Below are positions 39,915 to 48,378 of a stretch of 64,000 bases of DNA, in pieces. The notes under the pieces were generated by a model. That model searched no databases. It saw only the letters and a program-made list of their open reading frames with translations, and was not told the origin of the DNA. Location: positions 35,016 through 99,015 of the IMG/VR virus record IMGVR_UViG_3300027747_004722. One strand, 5' to 3'. A program made the position numbers and the translations under genes. This DNA comes from a virus. The stretch's first letter is position 1. Each line of letters starts with the position of its first letter.

Positions 39915-41165
39915 TCACACCAGATCAAGCATGTTGTAGTTTTTGATATGCTTGCCCATCGTTGTGCTCACCATGTATTGAACATCAGATTCCTTGAATC
40001 TAGCCATTTCCAATTCGTGCTTTAGTTCATCGTGAAATTCTTTGCTGTATTGGAGGTGGTACACTGCATCAACTATTCCATCAAGAATATGACTCGTGTC
40101 CTTACCCGAATCACTCATTCTTTGATACTGCCTTATCAGGTCTTTTAGGGCCAAAACATATCTTGGGTCGCCCTGTTCGCTCTTGGTGCCAAAGTATCTC
40201 TTCACGCCTTGAACATCTGCTCCTATATTCGAGGCGAGATTTCCGATTCCGGTGCCTATGGCACCTAGGATCGACTCGTTAACTTCAGATGATCTCACGG
40301 CCTGCTGGACCTCGCCAACCTCCGTCCAGCCGTCCCACCCCTTCTGGTCGTCGGTGCCGAGCATATCGTTGACGCTGTTCCACCAGGCCTGCTCGTCCTC
40401 GTTCATCTTCTTGTCCATCATCTTACCGCACTTCTTATCCCCTTTGCCCTTTTTGGCGAGGATGGCATCCTGGAGAGCCTTGGGGAGTTTCTTCTGGCCG
40501 GCGGTCAGCCCCTCATCTCCGTCCTTTTCGTCGTGCTTCTTTGTGCACACCGGGCAGTCGCAGTCGGGCTTGTGGTTCTTCGCGTGGTGCTTCTTGCCCT
40601 CGCTCATGTACTTGCCGCACTTCTTGCAGCCGCCGTCCATGTGCTTCTTCATTCCCTTCTCCATGCCCTTCTTCATCATCTCGAGTCCCTTCTTTACCTC
40701 GGTGAGGGCCACCTCGTCGTCGACCACCTCAAGCAGGTCTTCCAGGTCCGACATGACTTCCGACCACTCCTTCTTCGACTTCTTCTTCATGAAGGAGAAG
40801 TCCTTCTTCTCGTCCTTTTCTTCCTCATCGGACTCCTCTTCTTCGTCTTCGTCGTCGTCATCTTCCTCATCGGACTCCTCGTCGTCGTCTTCGTCGTCCG
40901 AATCCTCGTCGTCGTCTTCGGTCTTGGGGTTGTCGACGACCTCATCCTCTTCTTCGTCCTTCTCTTCGTCGTCGCCTTCCATCTTCTTCTTCATCTTCTT
41001 GGCTTCCTCGATGGCCTCCTCAGCTTGAGCCTCGATCGCAGCCTCGGTGCCGTTCAGTCCCGACTGGCTGACTATTCCGCCGACCGTGCCTTGGCTGCGG
41101 AGGCCGAGGTTGAATGCGCCGTAGAGGGACTCGTTGAGGAGCTTGTATTCCTTGTAAGAAAGCAT
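39915..41165 (-). CDS. Acidic scaffold-like packaged protein with leader and zinc region
   Basis: 416 aa starting MLSYKEYKLLNES (leader, LNE|S). Residues about 55-125 are almost all Asp/Glu/Lys with Ser. A His/Cys/Lys-rich region follows (about 175-215: GCKKCGKYMSEGKKHHAKNHK, CDCPVCTKKH), probably zinc-binding, then helices. The acid-rich composition recalls prohead core/scaffold proteins. The box TATATA is about 34 nt upstream. Confidence 0.65.
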   Translation of the reverse strand: MLSYKEYKLLNESLYGAFNLGLRSQGTVGGIVSQSGLNGTEAAIEAQAEEAIEEAKKMKKKMEGDDEEKDEEEDEVVDNPKTEDDDEDSDDEDDDEESDEEDDDDEDEEEESDEEEKDEKKDFSFMKKKSKKEWSEVMSDLEDLLEVVDDEVALTEVKKGLEMMKKGMEKGMKKHMDGGCKKCGKYMSEGKKHHAKNHKPDCDCPVCTKKHDEKDGDEGLTAGQKKLPKALQDAILAKKGKGDKKCGKMMDKKMNEDEQAWWNSVNDMLGTDDQKGWDGWTEVGEVQQAVRSSEVNESILGAIGTGIGNLASNIGADVQGVKRYFGTKSEQGDPRYVLALKDLIRQYQRMSDSGKDTSHILDGIVDAVYHLQYSKEFHDELKHELEMARFKESDVQYMVSTTMGKHIKNYNMLDLV

Positions 41166-41199
41166 GTTTTTTTACCGTCCTGTTTAGAAGGTGACCGTG

Positions 41200-41205
41200 T
41201 ATATA
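41200..41205. promoter_or_regulatory. Bidirectional late-type box TATATA
   Basis: 6 nt before ATG 41212 (leaderless, plus) and about 34 nt before the minus-strand ATG at 41165. Confidence 0.6.
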
Positions 41206-41211
41206 TGCCGG

Positions 41212-41919
41212 ATGCTAAAATTTTGCCGTGTAAGATCGTCGTTCCTTTCCGTCTGCATGTGCCTTTTTTTGGCCACAATGCTTGCCCTTTCGATGAAGGC
41301 CGGCCCCAAGGCCACGCCGGAGACCGATCCAAAAACCGGTCCGGTGGTGGGGGTGGCCTTCAGGAACGCCAGCGCCGCGGGATTCGTCGACATCCAAGTC
41401 AGAGTCGACAGGACATTGGGAGGCGAGTTCAGGGCTTCCGCGATGGGACACGAGCAGGCGGCGGTAGCGTTCGATCCCGCCCGAATTTGGTTCTGGATAA
41501 GGTCGTACAACCCAAGGCGTTATTACCTTTGCAACTCCGAGGACGCCGACCGCGTTGGCTTGGCCCCCGCCCTTCGCCCGCTTTTCATGCGATGCGTGTG
41601 CGGAGCCGAATTCCTGTGGAGGGAACACCCGAGGGACGGAGAGATGAGCATGGAGGACGGCGAGTATTCGGTCGTCGTCGTATTCGAAGAAGGCTACCCG
41701 AGGCTCCAGCGGTACCTGCTGGACGGCCGCGAAGTCCTTTCGCTAGAGTTCATAGAGTACCAAAAATCGGCGGGGCTGCTGTTCCCTAGTATGATAAGGC
41801 TTGAGATGGAGGGGTCTTCGCCGTTGGACATTGACATGGGCGAGGTCGAGATCAACCCGCCTGACGCCCCAAAAACCGCTCCTCCCGAGGGCATCAGAAG
41901 ACATGTGCTTCAGCCCTGA
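41212..41919 (+). CDS. Exported or lipoprotein-like protein
   Basis: 235 aa with an N-terminal basic-hydrophobic segment (CRVRSSFLSVCMCLFLATMLALS) like a signal peptide or anchor. The body is beta-rich with a C-C pair (RCVCGAEF). Likely acts in the envelope. Unknown family. Confidence 0.6.
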   Translation: MLKFCRVRSSFLSVCMCLFLATMLALSMKAGPKATPETDPKTGPVVGVAFRNASAAGFVDIQVRVDRTLGGEFRASAMGHEQAAVAFDPARIWFWIRSYNPRRYYLCNSEDADRVGLAPALRPLFMRCVCGAEFLWREHPRDGEMSMEDGEYSVVVVFEEGYPRLQRYLLDGREVLSLEFIEYQKSAGLLFPSMIRLEMEGSSPLDIDMGEVEINPPDAPKTAPPEGIRRHVLQP

Positions 41920-42161
41920 CGCTTCCTGTTGCGGAGGGATACGAGTATCCTCTTCCTCTTCTCTATGTCGTCCTTCCCGCCGAGGGCGTTCCTCTGTTGC
42001 GAGGTCGAGTTCTGCTGTAGCTTCTCCCTCGCGGCCTTAGCGAGGGCCTGTCGCTGGCTGGTCTGCGTCTGCACCTGCCTGGCGTTGACGGAGCCCGGAA
42101 CCGGCGGCCGTATTGCGTTGGACCTGACGTTGCTCTTTCTACCGCCGCATCCGCATCCCAT
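41910..42161 (-). CDS. Small Cys/Gly-tipped virion-type protein
   Basis: 83 aa beginning MGCGCGGRK, then Gln/Arg-rich helices. Tiny proteins with an MGCGC start are common in T4-like marine phages. Its start is next to the stop of the upstream gene. Confidence 0.55.
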   Translation of the reverse strand: MGCGCGGRKSNVRSNAIRPPVPGSVNARQVQTQTSQRQALAKAAREKLQQNSTSQQRNALGGKDDIEKRKRILVSLRNRKRQG

Positions 42162-42391
42162 CAGGAATTCACGTCCTTCTTCTCGATGTTCTGGATGTCG
42201 AGGTCGGCCGTGGCCTTGCTCGGGTTGAAGTACTTGTGGGGGTACTGGCCGTGGACGTACGCGTCGGGGTAGTTGGCGCTGAGTCCCGTCCTGCGGGTCT
42301 TCTCCTCCACGGTCTTCTTCGGCTCGGCCGAATCGGTGAACGTCGGAAGCTCCAGCTTCTCCTCTTTCGTCCAGTCAAGGAATGATTTCAT
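42161..42391 (-). CDS. Small packaged protein with leader
   Basis: 76 aa: MKSFLDWTKEEK, the leader, then an extended polar tail (YPDAYVHGQYPHKYF). GGAG upstream. Confidence 0.6.
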   Translation of the reverse strand: MKSFLDWTKEEKLELPTFTDSAEPKKTVEEKTRRTGLSANYPDAYVHGQYPHKYFNPSKATADLDIQNIEKKDVNS

Positions 42392-42457
42392 CTATGTCTC
42401 CAAAGTTTCGGGGTCCATCTATGTAGACTTCTCGCGTCGTTTTTTTTGCGCCGGGCA

Positions 42458-42463
42458 TAGATA
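42458..42463 (+). promoter_or_regulatory. Late-type promoter box TAGATA (leadered)
   Basis: 26 nt before ATG 42490, with GGGGG in between. Confidence 0.5.
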
Positions 42464-42489
42464 TCGGATACTTGATCGGGGGTTTGCCA

Positions 42490-44832
42490 ATGCTGGATTT
42501 CAAGGAATGGATGTTGCTGGACGAGGTCAGAACGGGGGTCTACGAGTCCGTCCTGGCCGAGGCGGCTCTTTCGGAGGCCCTTGTCGCGACGCTTGACTTC
42601 TACAACAAGGCCGTCCGCCTGGTCCTGGAGGACTCCTCCGAGGATGACGAAAACGTCGAATTGGAAGACCCCTTCTCCGGCAGCGAGGACGCGTCTCCTA
42701 AGGCCGTGTACAGCCATGAAGAGGAGGAGCCTGCCGCCGCGGGACCGAAGCCCGCGGAACAGGAGAGCGAGTCCGAAAACGTCGCCGAAGCGAAGAAAAT
42801 ACAGAACTTGGCTCGCGCCGTCCGCTGGGGGGCGATGCTGGACAGGCTGGAGGCCGTAAACAGCCTCAGGAGCATCTACGAGAAGGAATGGCTACCGCTC
42901 ATGGGCCGCCGCCGAGAGGAGATAGCCAAGGAGTACGAGGCGGCGACCAAGTCCGCCTCGTCGGACGAGGACGCCAGAAGGCAGGTGGGCAAGAAATTCG
43001 GGATGTCGACCTACGAGGTCGGCAGGACGCTCGCGGGCATGCACAACGAATGGTCGGTGATCGAGGAGGCGGAGGACGATTTCGAACTTCCAGATTTCGA
43101 CGACGACGCCGGGTCGCCGCCAACCGGTGGCACCGGCGTCGCTGCCGGCGGAAAGACCTCCTTCGAGGACGACCTGAAGAGGGTGAGAAGAGCCGCTGAG
43201 CCCCTGCTCGTGAAACTGGGGTACCTGAGCGAGGGCGACCTCGACGAGAGCGACCTGTACGAGCGGCAGAAGCTTCTGGACAAAGCCCTGAAGGGGGCGT
43301 CTGAGGAGACGGGCAACGAACCGCCGAACAACGAGCTGACCAAGAAGCTCAAGGACGACCCGAAGGCCCGCTCGGCCGCGAGCAGGGAACTCCAGGAGGC
43401 AATACACCGAAAGTTTATGCGAACGGCGGAGGGATCATGGATGGCCAATTCCAAGCGCATGGGTAGCATGGGCAACGACTCCGCCGGGACCAAGGGCGGC
43501 AGGAGAGGCTCGATGTACTTCCAAGGCGCGGAAGACGTGCTGAACCAAGGCATCATGAGCATAATGCGATCCCTCACGGTCAGGAGACCTAACCAGGACA
43601 TGGTCGCCCCGCCTTGGGACGAAGACCTCACGGTTCTGACCGCCGACAGCGAGAAGAACCCCGGGGCGGTGCTGGGTACGGTGGGCGCAAGGATGTCCGT
43701 GCAGGCCGCGACAAGGGATGAAATCAGAGGAAGGAACAAGGCCGCCGGCCAGAAGACAAGCTCCGGGGGGACGCCGACATACCTTGGCGCGGGAGCCATG
43801 CAGGACGACGGGACGCAGGGCAGCATAGACCCCAGCGACTTCAGAGCTCAGGACTCACTGACCAACGCGGAAAGGGCGGAGACAAGAACCGACCTTTTCA
43901 CATCGTTCAGGGACGCCATGAAGGAACTCAAGGACAAAGATCCCCTGTGGGCTATGCTCGTTTGCCTCAAGCTCGACCTCAAATGCGCGCCTGACGGTTC
44001 GATGCCGGATCGCAAGGCACAAGAGATATTGAGAATCCAGGCGGCCCTGCCCTCCAGTCCTTCGGCTCAAACACCGGAGTTCTTCCTTTCGAGGCTAGGA
44101 CTCGCCGACATGAAACGCGGCGAGGCTGACAACGAGTTGACAAGACGGGTTCAGGCCGGAGGATACTGGGATCGCATGAAAGATCTCAAGGGAAGGACCG
44201 CCAGAAGGTCTTCCCCGTCCATGCCCGACGGAACTCCGATGAAGGACAGGCCGGCCGATAACGCGGCTTTGGCCAAGGAATGGGACAAGTTCAAGGCCAC
44301 CGTAAGGGACGCCGCCGGGGAGGCGTTCAAGTGGATCGCCAAGAGGATGTACGAACTCATCGCGGAGCGCAACCAAGACTTCGCCAGGCCGGTCGGCCAG
44401 AGGGCCCCGACCTCATGGGACATGGGCAGGTTCCTCAAGGCCCAGTTCAGGCCTCCTTTGGTCAAGATAACGGAATCCCGCCCGACCAGGGACGAACATG
44501 AGATAAAGCTCGAGTTCAAGGAAAGACAAAGGTCGCGAGGTCTTTCCGGGGAGACGGAGGACGCCTACGTGACCACCAAAGCGTGGGACATCCTCGTGAA
44601 GGGCAACGGCATCAGCATGATACAGGTTTTCCCTGAAGGATTCGAAGACAACGAGTTCGAATTCTCCATACCTTCCCCGAAGGCATGCAAGGTGTGCGGA
44701 GGCTCGGACGATAGCTGCGAGGCTTGCGGAGGCGACGGACTCGCGCTCGACGCGAGCGAGCTCCGAGACCTAGAGTACAAACTGAGGAACGTCCTCATAC
44801 GAGACCAGAGGAAGGTCGGCAAGCAGTCCTAG
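42490..44832 (+). CDS. Large packaged protein with leader and DnaJ-type zinc end
   Basis: 780 aa starting MLDFKEWMLLDEV, with LDE|V the predicted cleavage. A long Glu/Ala/Lys-rich helical region follows, then Gly/Ser-rich linkers. Near the end, CKVCGG...CEACGGDG looks like one DnaJ CxxCxG zinc module. It probably enters the capsid in bulk; function unknown. The 3' end overlaps a convergent gene by 4 bases. Confidence 0.65.
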   Translation: MLDFKEWMLLDEVRTGVYESVLAEAALSEALVATLDFYNKAVRLVLEDSSEDDENVELEDPFSGSEDASPKAVYSHEEEEPAAAGPKPAEQESESENVAEAKKIQNLARAVRWGAMLDRLEAVNSLRSIYEKEWLPLMGRRREEIAKEYEAATKSASSDEDARRQVGKKFGMSTYEVGRTLAGMHNEWSVIEEAEDDFELPDFDDDAGSPPTGGTGVAAGGKTSFEDDLKRVRRAAEPLLVKLGYLSEGDLDESDLYERQKLLDKALKGASEETGNEPPNNELTKKLKDDPKARSAASRELQEAIHRKFMRTAEGSWMANSKRMGSMGNDSAGTKGGRRGSMYFQGAEDVLNQGIMSIMRSLTVRRPNQDMVAPPWDEDLTVLTADSEKNPGAVLGTVGARMSVQAATRDEIRGRNKAAGQKTSSGGTPTYLGAGAMQDDGTQGSIDPSDFRAQDSLTNAERAETRTDLFTSFRDAMKELKDKDPLWAMLVCLKLDLKCAPDGSMPDRKAQEILRIQAALPSSPSAQTPEFFLSRLGLADMKRGEADNELTRRVQAGGYWDRMKDLKGRTARRSSPSMPDGTPMKDRPADNAALAKEWDKFKATVRDAAGEAFKWIAKRMYELIAERNQDFARPVGQRAPTSWDMGRFLKAQFRPPLVKITESRPTRDEHEIKLEFKERQRSRGLSGETEDAYVTTKAWDILVKGNGISMIQVFPEGFEDNEFEFSIPSPKACKVCGGSDDSCEACGGDGLALDASELRDLEYKLRNVLIRDQRKVGKQS

Positions 44833-45167
44833 TCTGTCCTCTTGGACGCCCTTCTTATCCTCTCGTCCTTGTCTGCATCGGAAGCGGACATGTACTCGTC
44901 CGGCACCATGTGCGGGACGCGCTCCCAGTAGGCCCATTCTTCCTCGTTGTTCGGGCTCTGAAAGACTATGTTCTTCTTGAGATACTTGACGACGATCTCC
45001 TCGACGCGCTTTTGAGTGAGGCCGCTCTCCTTGGCGATCGCGGCCGTGCTTCTCCACTCGTACTTGGGGTGGCGCGCCAGGCTCTTGAAGAAACGAGCCT
45101 CCTGGTCGCCCTCCGGCGTTCCTTGGGGATAGACGTCCGTCCATTTCTTTGGTCGAATTTTCGACAT
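44829..45167 (-). CDS. Winged-helix DNA-binding protein
   Basis: 112 aa from the ATG at 45167. RFFKSLARHPKYEWRSTAAIAKESGLTQKRVEEIVVKYLKK reads as a winged-helix domain. May be a transcription regulator. TAGGCG before the start is only a weak ribosome site. Confidence 0.65.
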   Translation of the reverse strand: MSKIRPKKWTDVYPQGTPEGDQEARFFKSLARHPKYEWRSTAAIAKESGLTQKRVEEIVVKYLKKNIVFQSPNNEEEWAYWERVPHMVPDEYMSASDADKDERIRRASKRTD

Positions 45168-45221
45168 ATTCGCGCCTAGATACTCACATATATCGTAGTC
45201 GGGAACAAAGAGGAATTCAAA

Positions 45222-45668
45222 ATGAAAAAGTCGAACAGGAAGACCAACAGACTGGAGCGGGCCGACCAGAAGCGCAGGGCGGTCGCCTACCATCAGGCCG
45301 GGACAGGCATGTACCTGTTCAAGAACCGAAGTTCGGTGGCCTCTCTGGAGCTTCCCAAGCCCTCCGCGGACGGCAAGAAATGGGTCGAACCCGGCCAGAC
45401 ATGGAAGGGGGACAGCTACTTCCTCTCCATGGTGCCGAGGGAGGCCGTATTGGTGGAGAGTTTGACCGAACAACATAAGGAGGAACCAAAGATGCAAGAA
45501 AAGCTCATCCTAGACCAGCCCGACCAGATCACTTCCTCGGGCAAGGTGGAGCACGCGGTTGATCAGAACGAACTTCCGATCAACGAGGTCGCCCCGCTAG
45601 AGTCCAAGGCCAAAGAGAGGCTCATCACCGAAGACCCCCTCGCCGGCGTCACCATCATAAGAGACTGA
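45222..45668 (+). CDS. Hypothetical protein
   Basis: 148 aa, basic N-terminus (MKKSNRKTNRLERADQKRR), then beta-rich (GTGMYLFKNRSS; WVEPGQTWKGDSYFL), then an acidic tail. AGAGGA upstream. A virion protein is possible. Confidence 0.55.
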   Translation: MKKSNRKTNRLERADQKRRAVAYHQAGTGMYLFKNRSSVASLELPKPSADGKKWVEPGQTWKGDSYFLSMVPREAVLVESLTEQHKEEPKMQEKLILDQPDQITSSGKVEHAVDQNELPINEVAPLESKAKERLITEDPLAGVTIIRD

Positions 45669-45696
45669 AGCGCAGGCGCGCGGGAAGGAGGCCTTC

Positions 45697-46440
45697 ATGA
45701 AGGGAGTGGTGTTGGCTGGCGGGACGGGGAGCAGGATGAAGCCCGCCACTTTCGTGACCAACAAGCACCTGCTCCCCATCTACACCGATCAGGGCGCCAT
45801 ACCCATGATCTTCTACCCGATCAGCACGCTCGTCAGGAGTGGCATACGCGACATCCTGATAATATCCTCCCGCGAACATTCCGGGCCGATCATACAAAAC
45901 CTCGGGGACGGCTTCGCCTTCGGAGCGAGCTTCACATACAAGATACAGGACACCAAGAGGGTCGAGATGGGAATTGCTTCGGCCCTGAAGCTCGCCAAGG
46001 GATTCACCGGGGACGACCCGTTCGCCGTGATACTCGGCGACAACTTCTTCGAGGACTCGTTCAAGGAAGACATCCTGTCCTTCGGCCGCGACCAAGACAA
46101 AAAATCGAAGATATTCCTGAAGGGCGTGCCGGACCCGGAGCGATTCGGCGTGTACCACGAAGGCTCGATCGAGGAGAAGCCGGAATCCCCGAAGAGCAAC
46201 CTCGCCGTCACGGGACTCTACCTGTACAGGAGCGAGGTGTATGGACTCGCGGAGTCGCTCAAGCCTTCGCGACGAGGCGAACTGGAGATAACGGACATCA
46301 ACCAGCACTTCTGCTCGACAAATGAGATGTCTTCTAGGGAGATAGATGGATTTTGGAGCGACATGGGGACGCCCACGAGCGTCCTGAGGACGCAGGAATT
46401 CATCGGCAAGAGCGGACACCAGATAGAGGCGTCGCTCTAG
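45697..46440 (+). CDS. rfbA: Sugar-nucleotide (glucose-1-phosphate) nucleotidyltransferase, RmlA-like
   Basis: 247 aa. VVLAGGTGSRMKPAT (nucleotide-binding start), KHLLPIYTD, AVILGDNFFED (metal-binding Asp), EEKPESPKS and ITDINQHFC follow the order of RmlA/RfbA. It would make an activated sugar (such as dTDP-glucose) from a sugar phosphate, and could feed the two glycosyltransferase-like enzymes of this window. Overlaps a convergent endonuclease gene. Confidence 0.85.
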   Translation: MKGVVLAGGTGSRMKPATFVTNKHLLPIYTDQGAIPMIFYPISTLVRSGIRDILIISSREHSGPIIQNLGDGFAFGASFTYKIQDTKRVEMGIASALKLAKGFTGDDPFAVILGDNFFEDSFKEDILSFGRDQDKKSKIFLKGVPDPERFGVYHEGSIEEKPESPKSNLAVTGLYLYRSEVYGLAESLKPSRRGELEITDINQHFCSTNEMSSREIDGFWSDMGTPTSVLRTQEFIGKSGHQIEASL

Positions 46441-47000
46441 GTCCTACCGCACTTGCGGTCCTTCGGCAGATAGGACCCGACCATGTTGAGGAACTCCTCG
46501 GACGAGTCCTCCGACATCTTTATTCGGTAGTTGCCCCTCTCGAGGAACACCGAGGACTTCCAGTCCAGGCTTTCGAAGTACTGAACCACCGTCTCCGTGC
46601 CGTCCTTGCCCCATATGTTCGTGTTGATTACGACGTTCTTGCCCTTGCACTTGCCGGAATCTCCGAACCACACGGCGATGCTGCTGTCGTGCAGTAGGTT
46701 GAGGTCGTCGGGCCTCAGTCGCCTGTCGCCGCCCTCGTAGAACATGTCGTAGAACTCGTTGAATATAGGGTAGCAAACGGAGTGCCACCTGTTCGTCTTC
46801 TCTATGGTCATGGGGGACTGCGAGGCAAGGTCCCTCAGCTGGTCTGCCTTGTGCTTGAGCCAGGAGATGTCCTTGTCCCTCATCGATAGGTAGCAGTTCT
46901 TGCCCTTCTTGGGCTTGATGATCGAACTTCCTCCAAGAATGGTTCCTATTATGAGGAACCTCTGGGCGGTCGTTACCTTTGGGTTTATCATGTGTGTCAT
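46437..47000 (-). CDS. Free-standing LAGLIDADG homing endonuclease
   Basis: 187 aa from ATG 47000 (TTG 47021 possible). Two weakened LAGLIDADG-type helices are visible: RFLIIGTILGGSSII and SIAVWFGDSGK, separated by about 90 residues. It lies intergenically, as such mobile genes do. Target site unknown. Confidence 0.75.
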   Translation of the reverse strand: MTHMINPKVTTAQRFLIIGTILGGSSIIKPKKGKNCYLSMRDKDISWLKHKADQLRDLASQSPMTIEKTNRWHSVCYPIFNEFYDMFYEGGDRRLRPDDLNLLHDSSIAVWFGDSGKCKGKNVVINTNIWGKDGTETVVQYFESLDWKSSVFLERGNYRIKMSEDSSEEFLNMVGSYLPKDRKCGRT

Positions 47001-47153
47001 TGTTTTCCGAACCGCCTCCAAAACGGAACAGGAACAAGCCCGAGGACGAAACCCAAGCCCAGGAGCTCCCGTGGGGTCGGATTTTCGTCCCCGGCGTCGC
47101 GAGGAAGGGGGTTCCCGCGATCGTCTTGTTGAACTATCTAGTGTGGCCGACTT
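47001..47153. other. Intergenic gap
   Basis: A TAGATA-like box on the minus strand near 47140; otherwise nothing recognised. Confidence 0.4.
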
Positions 47154-47678
47154 TTAATTTGCCCTGCGCCCCTGCACCAGAACACCAGATTCACGCAGTA
47201 TTTTTGCCATTTTCATAAGGTGTTTGCACATCCCGGGCGACTCACCTGGGTTGCTTGATCCCGGCCGAAGTATCGCCTCGTACTTCCTGCCCGCCCGCCC
47301 GTACAGAGATCCGTCCTCGCCGTTCCAGTGCCGGAACCTCCACCTGAAGTCCTCGCACGTGCAGCGAACGAGTACGCCGTTCTCGGAGAACGACAGGCGA
47401 TCCAGGCCGACCTCCTCCCCCTTCGAAGTCATGACGGGCACCGCGGCCGACCCCTCTCTGTACTTGACGCCCTTGAACAGCATTATCGACTCGTTCTTCC
47501 TCCCCTCGTTGTTGACCACGGCCTTTACGAAAAGGGTGCCGAGACCGCGAAAGGGAACCCATCGCATGCCCTCGACCCTCACCGTGTCCGTGGAGTTCTG
47601 CCTCTTGGTGGTGTGCGGGAAGGCCTGCACGGCCATGTCATAAAGGTCTTTCAGGGAACTCTCCAGCCATATGTCCAT
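47154..47678 (-). CDS. SWIM zinc-finger protein
   Basis: 174 aa. VRCTCEDFRWRF ... MCKHLMKMAKIL is the CxC...CxH SWIM pattern, which binds zinc and is found in DNA- or protein-binding proteins. The first part contains beta-strands. Starts 6 nt after TATATA (leaderless). Confidence 0.75.
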   Translation of the reverse strand: MDIWLESSLKDLYDMAVQAFPHTTKRQNSTDTVRVEGMRWVPFRGLGTLFVKAVVNNEGRKNESIMLFKGVKYREGSAAVPVMTSKGEEVGLDRLSFSENGVLVRCTCEDFRWRFRHWNGEDGSLYGRAGRKYEAILRPGSSNPGESPGMCKHLMKMAKILRESGVLVQGRRAN

Positions 47679-47684
47679 AGGTGG

Positions 47685-47690
47685 TATATA
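47685..47690 (-). promoter_or_regulatory. Leaderless late box TATATA
   Basis: 6 nt (CCACCT) before the minus-strand ATG at 47678. The same box lies 26 nt before the plus-strand ATG 47717, which has no Shine-Dalgarno. Confidence 0.6.
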
Positions 47691-47716
47691 CATTCCTCCC
47701 ATAGCTATCTTAATTC

Positions 47717-48040
47717 ATGGGAGACAGACTCATAGACACCGACATACCGCCCCCGGACGGCAAGGGCGGCTTCAAACACAAGTTCCAGGTGATGATGCGC
47801 CCTCTGGGGCCAGACCCGAAGAACGACGGGGTGGAGAAGGCAGTTTTCGTGGACGGCAGGAAACTAGACTTCTCAATAGACATCCTGCGTCTCCTAGAGG
47901 CCAGGCGAATGGGGCCGACCACCCTGCTGGAGGAGCAGAGAAGAATAGAGAGGCAGTTCATAAATTCCGTCTCGGACGCAATCGGGAGGAGAGTCACCAC
48001 GGAGGAGATAAAGCGCGCCGCCGTAGAGGGATGGATATGA
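47717..48040 (+). CDS. Hypothetical protein
   Basis: 107 aa. GPDPKNDGVEKAVFVDGRKLDFSIDILRLLE then helices ending in EGWI. Coupled by ATGA to the next gene. No family; no clear ribosome site. Confidence 0.55.
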   Translation: MGDRLIDTDIPPPDGKGGFKHKFQVMMRPLGPDPKNDGVEKAVFVDGRKLDFSIDILRLLEARRMGPTTLLEEQRRIERQFINSVSDAIGRRVTTEEIKRAAVEGWI

Positions 48041-48369
48041 GCAGCAAGGAGGGGTACGGATACGAGTGGGACGCGATGCTGGTCGGCGGGCCCGCCGACG
48101 GATGCCTTGACAGGGCCATAACCATAAACGGCAACAAGCCCCCCAAGACGGTCATAAGAGTAATGGACGGCAACTCCATGAGGAGAGAGAGCCTCGGGGA
48201 GAAGCTCATCGAGCATCTGACGAGAGACCAAGTCGAGGGATCGCAGAGGGTTGCCGTCTACGAGTTCAGGTCTGTCGGAGAGGACGACAAGTGCATCTAC
48301 GACTATACGGGAACCATGACCATGGACGACTACAGGGACGCCCACCTGCCCGAGTCCAACCTTGAATGA
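48037..48369 (+). CDS. Hypothetical protein
   Basis: 110 aa. WDAMLVGGPADGC... and KCIYDYTGTMTMDDYRDAH. Probably a small alpha/beta protein. ATG 48037 overlaps the previous stop; ATG 48031 is also possible. Confidence 0.55.
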   Translation: MSSKEGYGYEWDAMLVGGPADGCLDRAITINGNKPPKTVIRVMDGNSMRRESLGEKLIEHLTRDQVEGSQRVAVYEFRSVGEDDKCIYDYTGTMTMDDYRDAHLPESNLE

Positions 48370-48378
48370 AATGCCGAA

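Noticed and set aside
40790-40930. Possible microsatellite or CRISPR-like repeat
   Set aside because: It is simply GAC/GAG/GAA codon redundancy encoding an acidic tract; no spacers or fixed unit.
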